Below are positions 43,186 through 51,800 of a stretch of 64,000 nt of DNA, piece by piece. Position 1 is the first letter of the stretch, and each line of letters starts with the position of its first letter. Position numbers and translations under genes: made by a program. Below the pieces are notes generated by a model. That model did not search any database. It had not been told where the DNA came from and was given only the letters and a program-made list of their open reading frames with translations. Source of the DNA: an uncultured Candidatus Melainabacteria bacterium (GTDB lineage Bacteria; Cyanobacteriota; Vampirovibrionia; Gastranaerophilales; Gastranaerophilaceae); assembly GCA_934675685.1 (NCBI GenBank), contig CAKURL010000006.1:1-64000 (forward strand), written 5' to 3'.

Positions 43186-43827
43186 TTGGAAAGCTTAAGA
43201 AAAAGAGACAAAAAAGCTTATACATTTACAGAAATGCTTATTGCAGTCATTGTGATAGGCATTTTGATTGCTGCTGTTTCTTTCAACTTTAAACCTAATA
43301 ATTTAAAAACGCAAAGCTTAATGGTGGCAGGGAAAAGCCTAGAGGGGCAAATTTCTTTTGCCACTATGAATTTGCTTGCTAAGAATTCCAAAAATTCTTC
43401 TATGCTTCACCTTATAGATTCCGCTGGAACAGAATTTTCCATAGAATCGGAAGGAGCAGGCGAAAAATTAATAAAGCTATATAAAAAAGTTCTTATTGCA
43501 AAAAGAACGTCAAGCGTGGATAGCGCTTATTTGAGTTCTTCGCTGATGGGCCCTAATGGTATTTATAAAGATAAAGATAACAAAGAAGTCAAAATTTCCA
43601 TTTTTTCAAATTATTTCACATTTAAAAATGATGCATTTTTCGCTCTTAAGTTAAATGGAAATTGCACAACAGAAGAATCTTTAATAGTTGATCCTTCCAT
43701 GCCTTCTAAAGCGACTGCTAAAAATAGCTGTGGGCTTATTTTTTATGACGTAAATGGAAAAGAAAAGCCAAACGTTTTAGGAGTCGATCAATATATAATT
43801 CCCCTAGGCAAACACGGCATAAAATGA
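43186..43827 (+). CDS. Type IV prepilin-like protein D (TTG start)
   Basis: A 213-residue protein. N-terminal KKAYTFTEMLIAVIVIGILI is the pilin helix (Tyr at the usual Phe position is allowed). The C-terminal block is CGLIFYDVNGKEKPN then LGVDQYIIP. The start is TTG with TAGGG eight bases upstream. Third gene of the operon. No pilus assembly ATPase or platform protein is present in the window, so these must use a machine encoded elsewhere. Confidence 0.9.
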   Translation: MESLRKRDKKAYTFTEMLIAVIVIGILIAAVSFNFKPNNLKTQSLMVAGKSLEGQISFATMNLLAKNSKNSSMLHLIDSAGTEFSIESEGAGEKLIKLYKKVLIAKRTSSVDSAYLSSSLMGPNGIYKDKDNKEVKISIFSNYFTFKNDAFFALKLNGNCTTEESLIVDPSMPSKATAKNSCGLIFYDVNGKEKPNVLGVDQYIIPLGKHGIK

Positions 43828-43952
43828 GCCCCAAAAAGAGAATGAATAGGAGATATCCATCATATAGATGATTTAATCTTCGCTAAATTAAAGCATGATA
43901 ATGTAAAATCGATTGTATTAATAGTTTATGCTATTTTAAACAAGGATTTTAA

Positions 43953-45632
43953 ATGTTAAAAGAGAGTATTTCCCCAGAAAAAGAAGACGATACCATTATG
44001 ACACAATTACAGCAAACTTTAGATAAAGCTACAAAAGCTCATCAAAGATACTTATTAAAATCAACAAACGAAGATTTAACAGAAGCGATAAATTGCTATA
44101 TCGAAACAATAACACAAAACCCTGACGAAACTAGCGCATATTATCGTCTCGCTATTTTGTTGCACAACAGTGGTCAAATTGGGGTTGAAAGCGCAATAGA
44201 GCAATGTAGAAAAGCTGTAAAAATCAATCAAGATGATGCAAATGCTCACATGTATCTTGGGTATTTTCTTTCTTTAAATTCAGATTTCGACGAAGCGAAA
44301 GACGAATTTAAAAAAGCTTTAAAGCTGAAGCCTTCCGCTTCTCGTACTCGTCTTGTGATGGCTCTTACTTGTCTTGAAAAAATCAAAAATGCAACTAAAG
44401 AAAAGAAAACTTTCTCTTCTGAAATCTTTGATTTAACAGGCGCTTTATATTATGGCGCGACAGGCGCCGTTATGAGCTTGTTTGATAAAGCGAGCATTAA
44501 AGTTCTTTGTCAAAATATTTTAGACGATTTTAATTTCATTAAATATAGAGCAGTGGGCGAATTTTTTGAAAAAGTAAAATCAGACAAAAAAGCCTATGAC
44601 CTTTATTTAAATGCTGTTGATAATTCTAAAAAATCAATCGGCTTGTATGAAAGAATGGCAAAAATTGCAATCAAGAAAAATCGTCTTGATATCGCTTACG
44701 ATTGTTTAAATAACGTCGTAATTTTGTCTGATAACGACCCTATGAAAGTCGTAAATGCGATTGAATTTGTGGAACAATATCAAGCAGACAAAACAAATGA
44801 ACTTATCGACTACTATACAATTTTAGCAAATAAATACCCTGAATTATCAAAATGCTATTATGAATTAGGGCATTTATATTTGAAAAAAGATGAAAAAATC
44901 AATGCTTTATCTGCTTTCAAGCTTGCTTTAAAATATGACGAAAATAACCCATATTACCAAAACTCTTTGGCTTATGCTTATGTTCAACTAGAACAATATG
45001 ATAGTGCTATTGAACTATACAAAAAAGCGCTCGACGCAAATCCAAACGACGAGTGGTCTTCTGTGGTGGCGCAAGCCTTGGCTGCAATTTATCACCAAAT
45101 CAAAGGAAATTCCGAAGCTGCAATTTCAATGCTTCAAAATAGCCTTCTTTTGACAAAAAATAAATCACAAATCCACGAAGCAATCGCAGACATCTATTAC
45201 GACATCGAAAACCTTGATAGCGCGATTGAATACTATCAGCTTGCAATCAAAGAAAACGACACAAATCCAAAAAACTATTCAAGAATTGCAATGGCATATT
45301 GGGAAAAAGATTGTATAGAAAAAGCAATCATCTATTATTCAAAAGCAATCGAGCTGGATTCCAGCTACGACATTGCATACAACAACTTAGGGGTAGTTTT
45401 CCTAGATGGCCTAGGCGACGCAACTAGAGCAAAAGAATATTTTAAAACGGCAGTTTCAATAAACCCGCAATATGTCTTGGCTCATTTCAACTTGGCAAGA
45501 AGCCACGAAGTTTTAAACGAAAAAATAACTGCTGCAAAACAATATCAAAAAGCGCTAAATCTAAACAAAACAAGACAAGAGCTTGATGATAAAATCATCG
45601 AAGACAGATTATATAAGCTTTTTGAAGCATAA
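43953..45632 (+). CDS. TPR-repeat protein (large)
   Basis: A 559-residue soluble protein with at least ten TPR units (for example CYYELGHLYLKKDEKINAL, SLAYAYVQLEQYDSAIELY, IADIYYDIENLDSAIEYY, NLGVVFLDGLGDATRAKEYF). A non-TPR patch around residues 150-190 (GALYYGATGAVMSLFDKA) interrupts them. No signal peptide. AAGGA precedes the ATG. It is followed by a second TPR gene and a diguanylate cyclase, suggesting a scaffold for pilus or signalling components (inference). Confidence 0.88.
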   Translation: MLKESISPEKEDDTIMTQLQQTLDKATKAHQRYLLKSTNEDLTEAINCYIETITQNPDETSAYYRLAILLHNSGQIGVESAIEQCRKAVKINQDDANAHMYLGYFLSLNSDFDEAKDEFKKALKLKPSASRTRLVMALTCLEKIKNATKEKKTFSSEIFDLTGALYYGATGAVMSLFDKASIKVLCQNILDDFNFIKYRAVGEFFEKVKSDKKAYDLYLNAVDNSKKSIGLYERMAKIAIKKNRLDIAYDCLNNVVILSDNDPMKVVNAIEFVEQYQADKTNELIDYYTILANKYPELSKCYYELGHLYLKKDEKINALSAFKLALKYDENNPYYQNSLAYAYVQLEQYDSAIELYKKALDANPNDEWSSVVAQALAAIYHQIKGNSEAAISMLQNSLLLTKNKSQIHEAIADIYYDIENLDSAIEYYQLAIKENDTNPKNYSRIAMAYWEKDCIEKAIIYYSKAIELDSSYDIAYNNLGVVFLDGLGDATRAKEYFKTAVSINPQYVLAHFNLARSHEVLNEKITAAKQYQKALNLNKTRQELDDKIIEDRLYKLFEA

Positions 45633-45671
45633 ATTTATTTTTTCAAAGAAAAGTCATCACCAGTTAAAATT

Positions 45672-45686
45672 TAAAATTGAATAATG
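45672..45686 (+). promoter_or_regulatory. Leaderless-type -10 element of the membrane TPR gene
   Basis: TAAAAT (45672-45677), TGAATA, then ATG at 45684. No Shine-Dalgarno is present. The region is very AT-rich, so this example is weaker than the TATAAT ones. Confidence 0.45.
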
Positions 45687-46745
45687 AACAAATTAAAACA
45701 AATTTTTGAATCTACTTTAGGAAGGGCGCTAACCACGACATTAATTGTCGCTCTTCTTTTGAGCGGATTTTTTTGTTTTGATTTTTATAAAAGAGAATTA
45801 AACAAAATTAAATCTTATTATTGGATTTATAAGGGCGACAGGGCATATAAAAATCAAGAACTTCAAAACGCAATAAGCTATTATGAATATGGTATAAAAC
45901 TCCACCCGAGGCACTATAAGGCTATGTATAATTTAGCTAATATTTATGTTGCTTATGAAGATTATTATCTTGCTTTAAAAAACTACGAAAGAGCACTTGA
46001 AATAAAGCCTGATTACGACGTCGCAAGGATAGATTATGCAATCATTTTGTCTCAAACTTATGAAACAGATAAAGCAATCGAACAATATAAAAAACTTATT
46101 AAAACAAAACCGCGCTTTATTAAAATTCCTTTTTTGGTGGACAACAAAAAATCTTATGCGCATAACTTAGGAGTGGCATATTATAACATGGGCCTTGCAT
46201 ATAGAACAAAGTCGCTTTTGGCTGGGCTAAACGACGAGGCAAGGACAAGATATTTATATAAAGCCCTAGAATCCTACGACCAAGCTGTCGATGTTTTGAA
46301 ATCTTATAATTCAAACTATAATCTTGGGCTTGTGCGCCAGCTTTTGCAAGACAACAATCAAGCAGGCTTTTATTATTGCCGCGCGATAGAATTGGAGCCC
46401 ATGAACTGGGAAGCTCATTTTAACTATGCAGTTTTATTGAACGATTTAAAAGAATATACAGGCTCCGCAGAAGAATTTAAAAAAGCAGGGCTTATTTTGG
46501 GTTCTAAAGGAGAAAGTGAAAAAACAAAATATATTTATGATATTTTAAACGATGTACATCAAAAAATGGTCATAAATTCTACAAGTGCTTATGATGAAAA
46601 AATCAAAAAAGCGCAAGAAGCTGAAGCGCAAAATTCAAAATATAAAGCTGGGAAATTGCTGATAGATATGTCGTCTGACGACGAATTAAAAGAATATTTT
46701 GGCACTTGCGCAAATAAAGAACTGTTTTTGGGGGAGGAAAAGTAA
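45684..46745 (+). CDS. Membrane-anchored TPR protein
   Basis: A 353-residue protein with one N-terminal membrane helix (TTTLIVALLLSGFFCFDFY, ~residues 16-34) and TPR units after it (AISYYEYGIKLHPRHYKAM, NLANIYVAYEDYYLALKNYERAL, FNYAVLLNDLKEYTGSAEEF). Probably anchored with the repeats in the periplasm. Its TAA stop is immediately followed by the TTG start of the GGDEF gene, so the two are coupled. Confidence 0.88.
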   Translation: MNKLKQIFESTLGRALTTTLIVALLLSGFFCFDFYKRELNKIKSYYWIYKGDRAYKNQELQNAISYYEYGIKLHPRHYKAMYNLANIYVAYEDYYLALKNYERALEIKPDYDVARIDYAIILSQTYETDKAIEQYKKLIKTKPRFIKIPFLVDNKKSYAHNLGVAYYNMGLAYRTKSLLAGLNDEARTRYLYKALESYDQAVDVLKSYNSNYNLGLVRQLLQDNNQAGFYYCRAIELEPMNWEAHFNYAVLLNDLKEYTGSAEEFKKAGLILGSKGESEKTKYIYDILNDVHQKMVINSTSAYDEKIKKAQEAEAQNSKYKAGKLLIDMSSDDELKEYFGTCANKELFLGEEK

Positions 46746-48143
46746 TTGAATTTTCAAACTTTATATGATTTTTCTTATTCGATATTAAAAAATTACGAAG
46801 ATATGACAAATAGAATGGGGCTTGTTGAAAGTTTTTCTAAGGCTTTGATGATGTTTTTTAATGTCGAAGAAATTAAAATCTATATGATGGACGAATTTTC
46901 TTATGTTTTAAAAGACTTTATAAAGCCTTGGGAAAATGCAAATAATTCTCAAAACCAAGAAATTCAAGAAATTTTTGACGATTTTTTGGTTCAAAAATAT
47001 GATTTTAAGCTTGTAAAAAATAGAATTTATTTTCCTCTAAAACAAAAAAACAAGGTCTTAGGAATAGTTAGAATCAGGGCAAGAGAAGAAATCGAAGAAG
47101 ATAATGAATTTTTTAAAATTCTTCCTTTGATTGTTTTAAATATCACAATGCTTTGTACCACTTTAAAAGACAAAGAGCAAATAAAAATAAGTTCAAAATT
47201 CCACCAAACAATTAGAAACATCACAAAAATCACAGAAACCCAATATGAGCTTGACTATATTTTGCCCATAATGGGTGAAATCATAGATGGCTTTATCGCG
47301 GAACATCTTATTTATATCTTTATCAAAAATAAAAACAAAAAAGAATATAAGCTAATTTGGCCAAATCGTTGTTCGGATAATAAAATCTATGATTATTTGG
47401 AAGAAATAAATTCAAAATCTTCTTCTGTGATGATAAAAGAAGATGGAAAATTGGGAATTTTTCCTTTAATTATTAACCAAAAGCCTTATGGCGCAATTGT
47501 TGCATATAACCATTATGACAAAATCACAACAAAAGAAATTGGCTATTTAGAAGAAATCGCTTCTCAAGCGCAAACTACAATCACAAGAGCAAAATCTTAT
47601 ATAGAAGTCCTAGAATATGCGACACTAGATGCTCTTACGGGCTACAACAATCGCCATCAATTCGAAAAAAGGCTCAAAGAAACAACTGCTTTTGCAAAAA
47701 GAAACAATAGCTCCTTGTGCTGTATTATGTCAGACATCGATTTCTTTAAAAGAGTGAATGACACTTATGGCCACGCAATTGGCGATTGTGTTTTAAAAAC
47801 TGTTGCAAAAACAATCAAAAAAGAACTAAGAGAATCAGATATTCCTTCTCGCTATGGCGGCGAAGAATTTGTCTTTTTGCTTCCTCAAACTTCTCTAAAA
47901 GAAGCAAAAATAGTGGCAGAGCGCCTAAGAAAAGCGGTCGCTCAAAAGAAAATAAATATAGAAGAATATAATATTGAAGGTGTAAAAGAAATTTCTGTCA
48001 CGATTTCAATAGGTGTTGCTGAATTTGATAAATCTTCAAAAGACCCAAATACTCTTTATGAAAAGGCAGATAATGCGCTTTATCAGGCAAAAGAAGGCGG
48101 AAGAAATAGAGTCGTAGTTTATAAAGATATGTTTGAAGCATAA
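46746..48143 (+). CDS. GAF-like/GGDEF diguanylate cyclase (TTG start)
   Basis: A 465-residue soluble cyclic di-GMP synthase. The N-terminal ~280 residues are GAF-like sensory repeats (GLVESFSKALMMFFNVEEIK, IFPLIINQKPYGAIVAYN). A coiled segment leads to a GGDEF domain (~300-460) with DIDFFKRVNDTYGH, RYGGEEF (~371) and an RxxD site (RESD) five residues upstream, so product inhibition is likely. The start is TTG after GGGGGAGG, directly on the previous stop. The 3' end overlaps the convergent amidase gene by 25 bases. Confidence 0.93.
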   Translation: MNFQTLYDFSYSILKNYEDMTNRMGLVESFSKALMMFFNVEEIKIYMMDEFSYVLKDFIKPWENANNSQNQEIQEIFDDFLVQKYDFKLVKNRIYFPLKQKNKVLGIVRIRAREEIEEDNEFFKILPLIVLNITMLCTTLKDKEQIKISSKFHQTIRNITKITETQYELDYILPIMGEIIDGFIAEHLIYIFIKNKNKKEYKLIWPNRCSDNKIYDYLEEINSKSSSVMIKEDGKLGIFPLIINQKPYGAIVAYNHYDKITTKEIGYLEEIASQAQTTITRAKSYIEVLEYATLDALTGYNNRHQFEKRLKETTAFAKRNNSSLCCIMSDIDFFKRVNDTYGHAIGDCVLKTVAKTIKKELRESDIPSRYGGEEFVFLLPQTSLKEAKIVAERLRKAVAQKKINIEEYNIEGVKEISVTISIGVAEFDKSSKDPNTLYEKADNALYQAKEGGRNRVVVYKDMFEA

Positions 48144-49309
48144 GTTTCTTTTAAAAACTCCTTGCAAGCTTTTGTGATTGATTTTGCAATTGTTTTTTGG
48201 AATTTTTTGTCTTTTAATTTTTGCGCTTCTTCTAATCTTATCAAATATCCGCACTCAATTAAGACTCCAAGTTGGCTTGTGGGGCGAATAACGGCAAAAG
48301 AAGCGTAATTTAAGCCATCGTTTCTAAAGCCCGTATCTTTTTCTAAGTTTGTTAAGATTTTTCTTGCCAATTCTTTTGAATGTTCTTGATAATAATATGT
48401 TCCAACTCCATATTTTTTATCTATATCTTTCCAATTTGGAAGGGAATTTTGGTGGATACTTAAAAATATGTCGCTATTTTTTTCTTTTGCAAACGTGGTT
48501 CTTTGATAAAGCCCCACTTTTTTGTCTTTTTTTCTTGTCAAATAGACTTTAGCACCCGAGCGAGAGAGTTCTTTTTTTAATTTTTTTGTAATTTGAAGGT
48601 TTATATCTTTTTCTTTTAAACCGTTTGCGCATACTCCCGTCTCTGTCCCTCCGTGGCCTGCGTCAAGGGTGATTTTGATTTTTTTCAAAGAGTTTTTCTT
48701 GAGCTTTGGAGCTTTTTTGATTGTAGCTAAATATCCAAAATCCGTTTTTTCTAGGTCGTAGCCAAACAAAGGATAAGGAGAGGAATATTTAAAAGAAAAG
48801 TTATTTTCAATTGTGTTTGGAATTTCTATTTTCTTTTTTGGTTTTCCTTCAAAGTTTATAGGGTTAAAGAATGAATCATAGAGCTTAAAAGAAAGGCTTT
48901 TTCCATCTTGCTCAAAAGAAAAAGGAGTTAGAGTTTTTGTGAAAATTTCAAATTCAAATTTGTCTTTTTTTTCTTTAAAAACAACTTTTTCTATGCTATC
49001 TTGCCTTTTTTCCGGAATGACAGCCTGCAATTGCGCTTGAGATTTATTTATATAAGCAGTTTTATTTTCTTCAAGCTCGATTTTATAATAATTTTTGCTT
49101 TCTTGAGTTGCATATAAAACAGTGTCTTTATAAAGGTCTGAGACTCTTTTTGCGTTTTCATCCGGCGAAATTCTTAAAGGAGCGTTGTCTTTTGTGGTTT
49201 CTAAGACTGCATATTTTGCAATTCCTATGTTTTTAAATTCTTCTTTTGAAAAAGCTTGGCTGAAATTTAAAATTCCAAGCATTAATAAAAATAAGTATAT
49301 TTTTTTCAT
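48119..49309 (-). CDS. N-acetylmuramoyl-L-alanine amidase with SH3 domain
   Basis: A 396-residue exported cell-wall amidase. Signal peptide (IYLFLLMLGILNFSQAFS), bacterial SH3-like domain (~35-95), an AMIN-like beta region (~105-200), then an Amidase_3 zinc domain (~210-390). The zinc ligands are in DAGHGG, TETGV and SIHQNS, with the catalytic Glu in LIECGYL. It would cleave the peptide stem from MurNAc during septation or remodelling. There is no Shine-Dalgarno; TATAAT lies six bases before the ATG. Confidence 0.94.
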   Translation of the reverse strand: MKKIYLFLLMLGILNFSQAFSKEEFKNIGIAKYAVLETTKDNAPLRISPDENAKRVSDLYKDTVLYATQESKNYYKIELEENKTAYINKSQAQLQAVIPEKRQDSIEKVVFKEKKDKFEFEIFTKTLTPFSFEQDGKSLSFKLYDSFFNPINFEGKPKKKIEIPNTIENNFSFKYSSPYPLFGYDLEKTDFGYLATIKKAPKLKKNSLKKIKITLDAGHGGTETGVCANGLKEKDINLQITKKLKKELSRSGAKVYLTRKKDKKVGLYQRTTFAKEKNSDIFLSIHQNSLPNWKDIDKKYGVGTYYYQEHSKELARKILTNLEKDTGFRNDGLNYASFAVIRPTSQLGVLIECGYLIRLEEAQKLKDKKFQKTIAKSITKACKEFLKETYASNISL

Positions 49310-49321
49310 AATTTAATTATA
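49307..49321 (-). promoter_or_regulatory. Leaderless-type -10 element of the amidase gene
   Basis: TATAAT (49316-49321 on the minus strand), TAAATT, then ATG. It is divergent from another leaderless-type promoter only 32 bases away. Confidence 0.65.
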
Positions 49322-49330
49322 CTTAAAAAT

Positions 49331-49368
49331 TTGGATTTAACCACAAGAAACATTATAATTAGAATATG
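49331..49368 (+). promoter_or_regulatory. Complete leaderless-type promoter of the 174-aa gene
   Basis: TTGGAT (49331-49336), 17 bases, TATAAT (49354-49359), TAGAAT, then ATG at 49366. Both sigma-70 boxes are present at ideal spacing and the start codon sits at the predicted transcription start. This is the clearest case in the window. Confidence 0.72.
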
Positions 49369-49890
49369 CTGATTGACATGCAAGAAAATATAGACGTTAC
49401 GTCTTTAATAAAAGAAAATTATTTTCCAAAAGAAGTCTTAAAAAGCGGACAAAGAGACGAGGACAAATTAAAAGACGACTTGGATTATTCTAAAAATGCG
49501 CTTTTTTCTAACCCTGCCATCTTGGTTTTAGAAGACGATATTATAAATTCTAATGGTTATGGCTTAAAAAAAGGGTTTTATAACGTCGCTCCCGATAAAT
49601 ATTTTGATTTTTTATATATTTATCAATCAGGAAAATTAAAAGCAAAAGTTCCTGTTGTGAAGCTGGAAAAATTTGAAACACTAAACCCAAAACAAGAAAA
49701 GCCAAAGAAGATGAGCTATAGGAAGTTTTTAAGAGAGCAAGAAAAAAACTTTGAAAAAAGCAAAAAAGGCGAGCTTTTGGAAAATGTCGACTATAAAGAA
49801 GTGCAAATCAACTATATTGAGGATAAAAAAGCATACATAATAATATACAATGCTAATAACGTAGAATTAACGGGAATGATAAAATTTTGA
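49366..49890 (+). CDS. Hypothetical protein
   Basis: A 174-residue protein of no recognised family. No signal peptide or membrane helix. It shows a beta-rich middle (NPAILVLEDDIINSNGYGL, VAPDKYFDFLYIYQSG), a Lys-rich helical linker (PKKMSYRKFLREQEKNFEK) and a final beta stretch (VQINYIEDKKAYIIIYN). The YNVAPDKYFDFLYIYQSGKLKAKVPV region hints at a sheet that binds a ligand or partner. A typical sigma-70 promoter is present with no ribosome site. Confidence 0.72.
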   Translation: MLIDMQENIDVTSLIKENYFPKEVLKSGQRDEDKLKDDLDYSKNALFSNPAILVLEDDIINSNGYGLKKGFYNVAPDKYFDFLYIYQSGKLKAKVPVVKLEKFETLNPKQEKPKKMSYRKFLREQEKNFEKSKKGELLENVDYKEVQINYIEDKKAYIIIYNANNVELTGMIKF

Positions 49891-49983
49891 TTTTTAGACC
49901 AAAAGATTGATTTTTGTTAAATCTATCTATGATAATTTTATTTTAGGATAAACGTATTAGCAAGGAAAAGAAAGGCAAGAAAA

Positions 49984-50460
49984 ATGCAAAAGATTTCCCC
50001 TCTTAGATCAAGCATCGAAGCTTTTAACAAATTTAAAGCTATGAGAGCGGCAAAAGCAGATAATTCTGTAAAAAAACAAGACGCAGTTGCAACAAACCCA
50101 TTTGGAATCAGCTTCAAAGGCGAATTAGTTGCTATGGACGTTTTTGATGGTTCATCAAAAGCAAAAGAAGCTACTAAAAATGTTAAAAATACAATTCAAG
50201 AAAAAATTCAAAATACAGGCAAACTTTTAGCAAGCGCTTGGGTTGGCACAATCAATAAATTTTCTTCAATCAAAGCAAACGCAGTTGCTTTTTGCGGAAG
50301 AATTAAAGAAGGCGCAATAAACGCAGCAAGCAAAATTAAAGAAATTGCAAACACGGAAGTTAAGTTTGAAAATCCTCTAAAATACACAGTAGGAAATCTT
50401 CAAAAAAGACCTGCAAGTGAGCTTGGGGAAATGTTAAAAGCTGAATTAAAAGGAGTTTAA
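49984..50460 (+). CDS. Hypothetical protein with SFKG motif
   Basis: A 158-residue Lys/Ala-rich helical protein of no known family. The start MQKISPLRSSIEAFNKFKAM is followed by NPFGISFKGE (~38-47), the same short motif found near the N-terminus of other proteins here. The rest is amphipathic helix (KEATKNVKNTIQEKIQNTG, FCGRIKEGAINAASKIKEI). No signal peptide or TM. AAAGGCAAG precedes the ATG. Four bases before the HEAT-like gene, so co-transcribed. Confidence 0.75.
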   Translation: MQKISPLRSSIEAFNKFKAMRAAKADNSVKKQDAVATNPFGISFKGELVAMDVFDGSSKAKEATKNVKNTIQEKIQNTGKLLASAWVGTINKFSSIKANAVAFCGRIKEGAINAASKIKEIANTEVKFENPLKYTVGNLQKRPASELGEMLKAELKGV

Positions 50461-50463
50461 TAA

Positions 50464-50826
50464 ATGAACAACAGAAGAGTTAGAAACATTATTGAAGCCC
50501 TAGGCAAGCACTCAGATTCTGAATCTATTCAAGTTTTAAACGAAATTGGGACGAATTGCCCAATCGACGAAATCAGAGAAATGACAAGCAAAGCTTTAAT
50601 TAGAAAAAATACCCATGACGCACTAGAAGTGATGATTGTGAATAAAGGAAAAGGTATCAATGACCTTTCTGCGAGAGTTGCTATGTGTGCGATAAATGAA
50701 CTTCTTGCTCTTAAAGATAAACAAGAAGCAATTAAAATTTTAGACGATACAATCAATATGCATTCAGAAAAAGAAGTGCAAGATACTGCTCGTTCTGTAA
50801 AAGCATTGATGTCATTCAGTTCATAA
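50464..50826 (+). CDS. Small HEAT-repeat-like protein
   Basis: A 120-residue helical protein with at least three helical pairs in a HEAT-like register (NIIEALGKHSDSESIQVL, REMTSKALIRKNTHDALEVM, ARVAMCAINELLALKDKQEA, VQDTARSVKALM). Such repeats bind proteins. AAAGGAG precedes the ATG. It likely works with the SFKG protein just upstream. A terminator follows. Confidence 0.7.
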   Translation: MNNRRVRNIIEALGKHSDSESIQVLNEIGTNCPIDEIREMTSKALIRKNTHDALEVMIVNKGKGINDLSARVAMCAINELLALKDKQEAIKILDDTINMHSEKEVQDTARSVKALMSFSS

Positions 50827-50850
50827 GAGTGATTAATATATTTATCCTAA

Positions 50851-50885
50851 AAAATCCAAGGGTGGTTTTCTCTTGGATTTTTTTT
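50851..50885 (+). terminator. Rho-independent terminator
   Basis: An 11-bp perfect stem (AAAAATCCAAG with CTTGGATTTTT), an 11-base loop and a T-run. It ends the SFKG/HEAT operon. Confidence 0.9.
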
Positions 50886-50921
50886 AGTATAAAATAAACT
50901 ATATAAAAACAAAGGAAAGTT

Positions 50922-51800
50922 ATGAAAAAAAATTTTTTAATATCATTATCTTTATTGTCATTATTATCTTTAAACGTTTTTGCTTTTGATTATAATAGCT
51001 ATTGTGCACCAACTGACAATTTAAAAGGCTCTTTTTTAGGAAACGTAATGAGTTTAACCGGTACCAATCTTGCTTCAAGAAATATTGCCAAAGGTCAAAT
51101 TAAAAAAGCAATCAAAAAAGCAACCGGAGCAAACCCTAAAATCACTCTTACAAGCTATTTTGGGCATAATTTCTTTGACGGCGAATTTTCTTCCTTGAAA
51201 GGTTCGATTGAAGAATTTCAATATAAAGGAATGTATTATTCAAATTTGAAATTTAATTCTTTGTGTCCATACAACAAAGTGCGCTATCAAGACAACGCTC
51301 TTGTTTTTGATGAAAATTTCTTGATGGATTTTGAAGCGGAAATTTCTCAAGAAGATTTAAATAAATATTTAAAATCTTCAAATTATCAAAAAACTTTAGA
51401 AAAATTAGAAAAAAACGAAATTTTCTCTAAGCTTTTTAAAGTGCAAGAAAGTGAAATCAAGATTTCAGAAAACAAGCTTCAGTTTAACTATAAATTGACT
51501 CCTTTTCCAAATGCTTCAAAGCACCTTGAATTTGTAAAAAGCTTTATAAAGCCTATCAACCTTGCTTTTGGAGCTGGGCTAAAAATCGAAAACAGCAAAA
51601 TAGAGCTATGTGACCTCGATTTCAATTCTTCAAAAATTTCTTATGACTATATTTTGCCATTTTTAAATATGACAAATCCGACTAATTTTGAAGTAAAAAT
51701 TGACAAAAACAACAATGCACAAGTGGAAATTCAAGATGTTAAAATCCAAGACAAAAAAATCATTTTAAAAGGAATTTTGCTTGCCCAAAAGAAAGATTAA
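50922..51800 (+). CDS. Exported LmeA/DUF2993-like protein
   Basis: A 292-residue protein with a Sec signal peptide (LISLSLLSLLSLNVFAFD). The pattern FGHNFFDGEFSSLKGSIEE, a following YYSNLKFNSLCPYN, and the EISQEDLNKYLKSSNY helix resemble DUF2993/LmeA proteins, beta-rich lipid-binding-like exported proteins found in cyanobacteria and actinobacteria. The family match is moderate. AAAGGAAAG precedes the ATG. The stop overlaps the convergent bioY stop by four bases. Confidence 0.7.
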   Translation: MKKNFLISLSLLSLLSLNVFAFDYNSYCAPTDNLKGSFLGNVMSLTGTNLASRNIAKGQIKKAIKKATGANPKITLTSYFGHNFFDGEFSSLKGSIEEFQYKGMYYSNLKFNSLCPYNKVRYQDNALVFDENFLMDFEAEISQEDLNKYLKSSNYQKTLEKLEKNEIFSKLFKVQESEIKISENKLQFNYKLTPFPNASKHLEFVKSFIKPINLAFGAGLKIENSKIELCDLDFNSSKISYDYILPFLNMTNPTNFEVKIDKNNNAQVEIQDVKIQDKKIILKGILLAQKKD

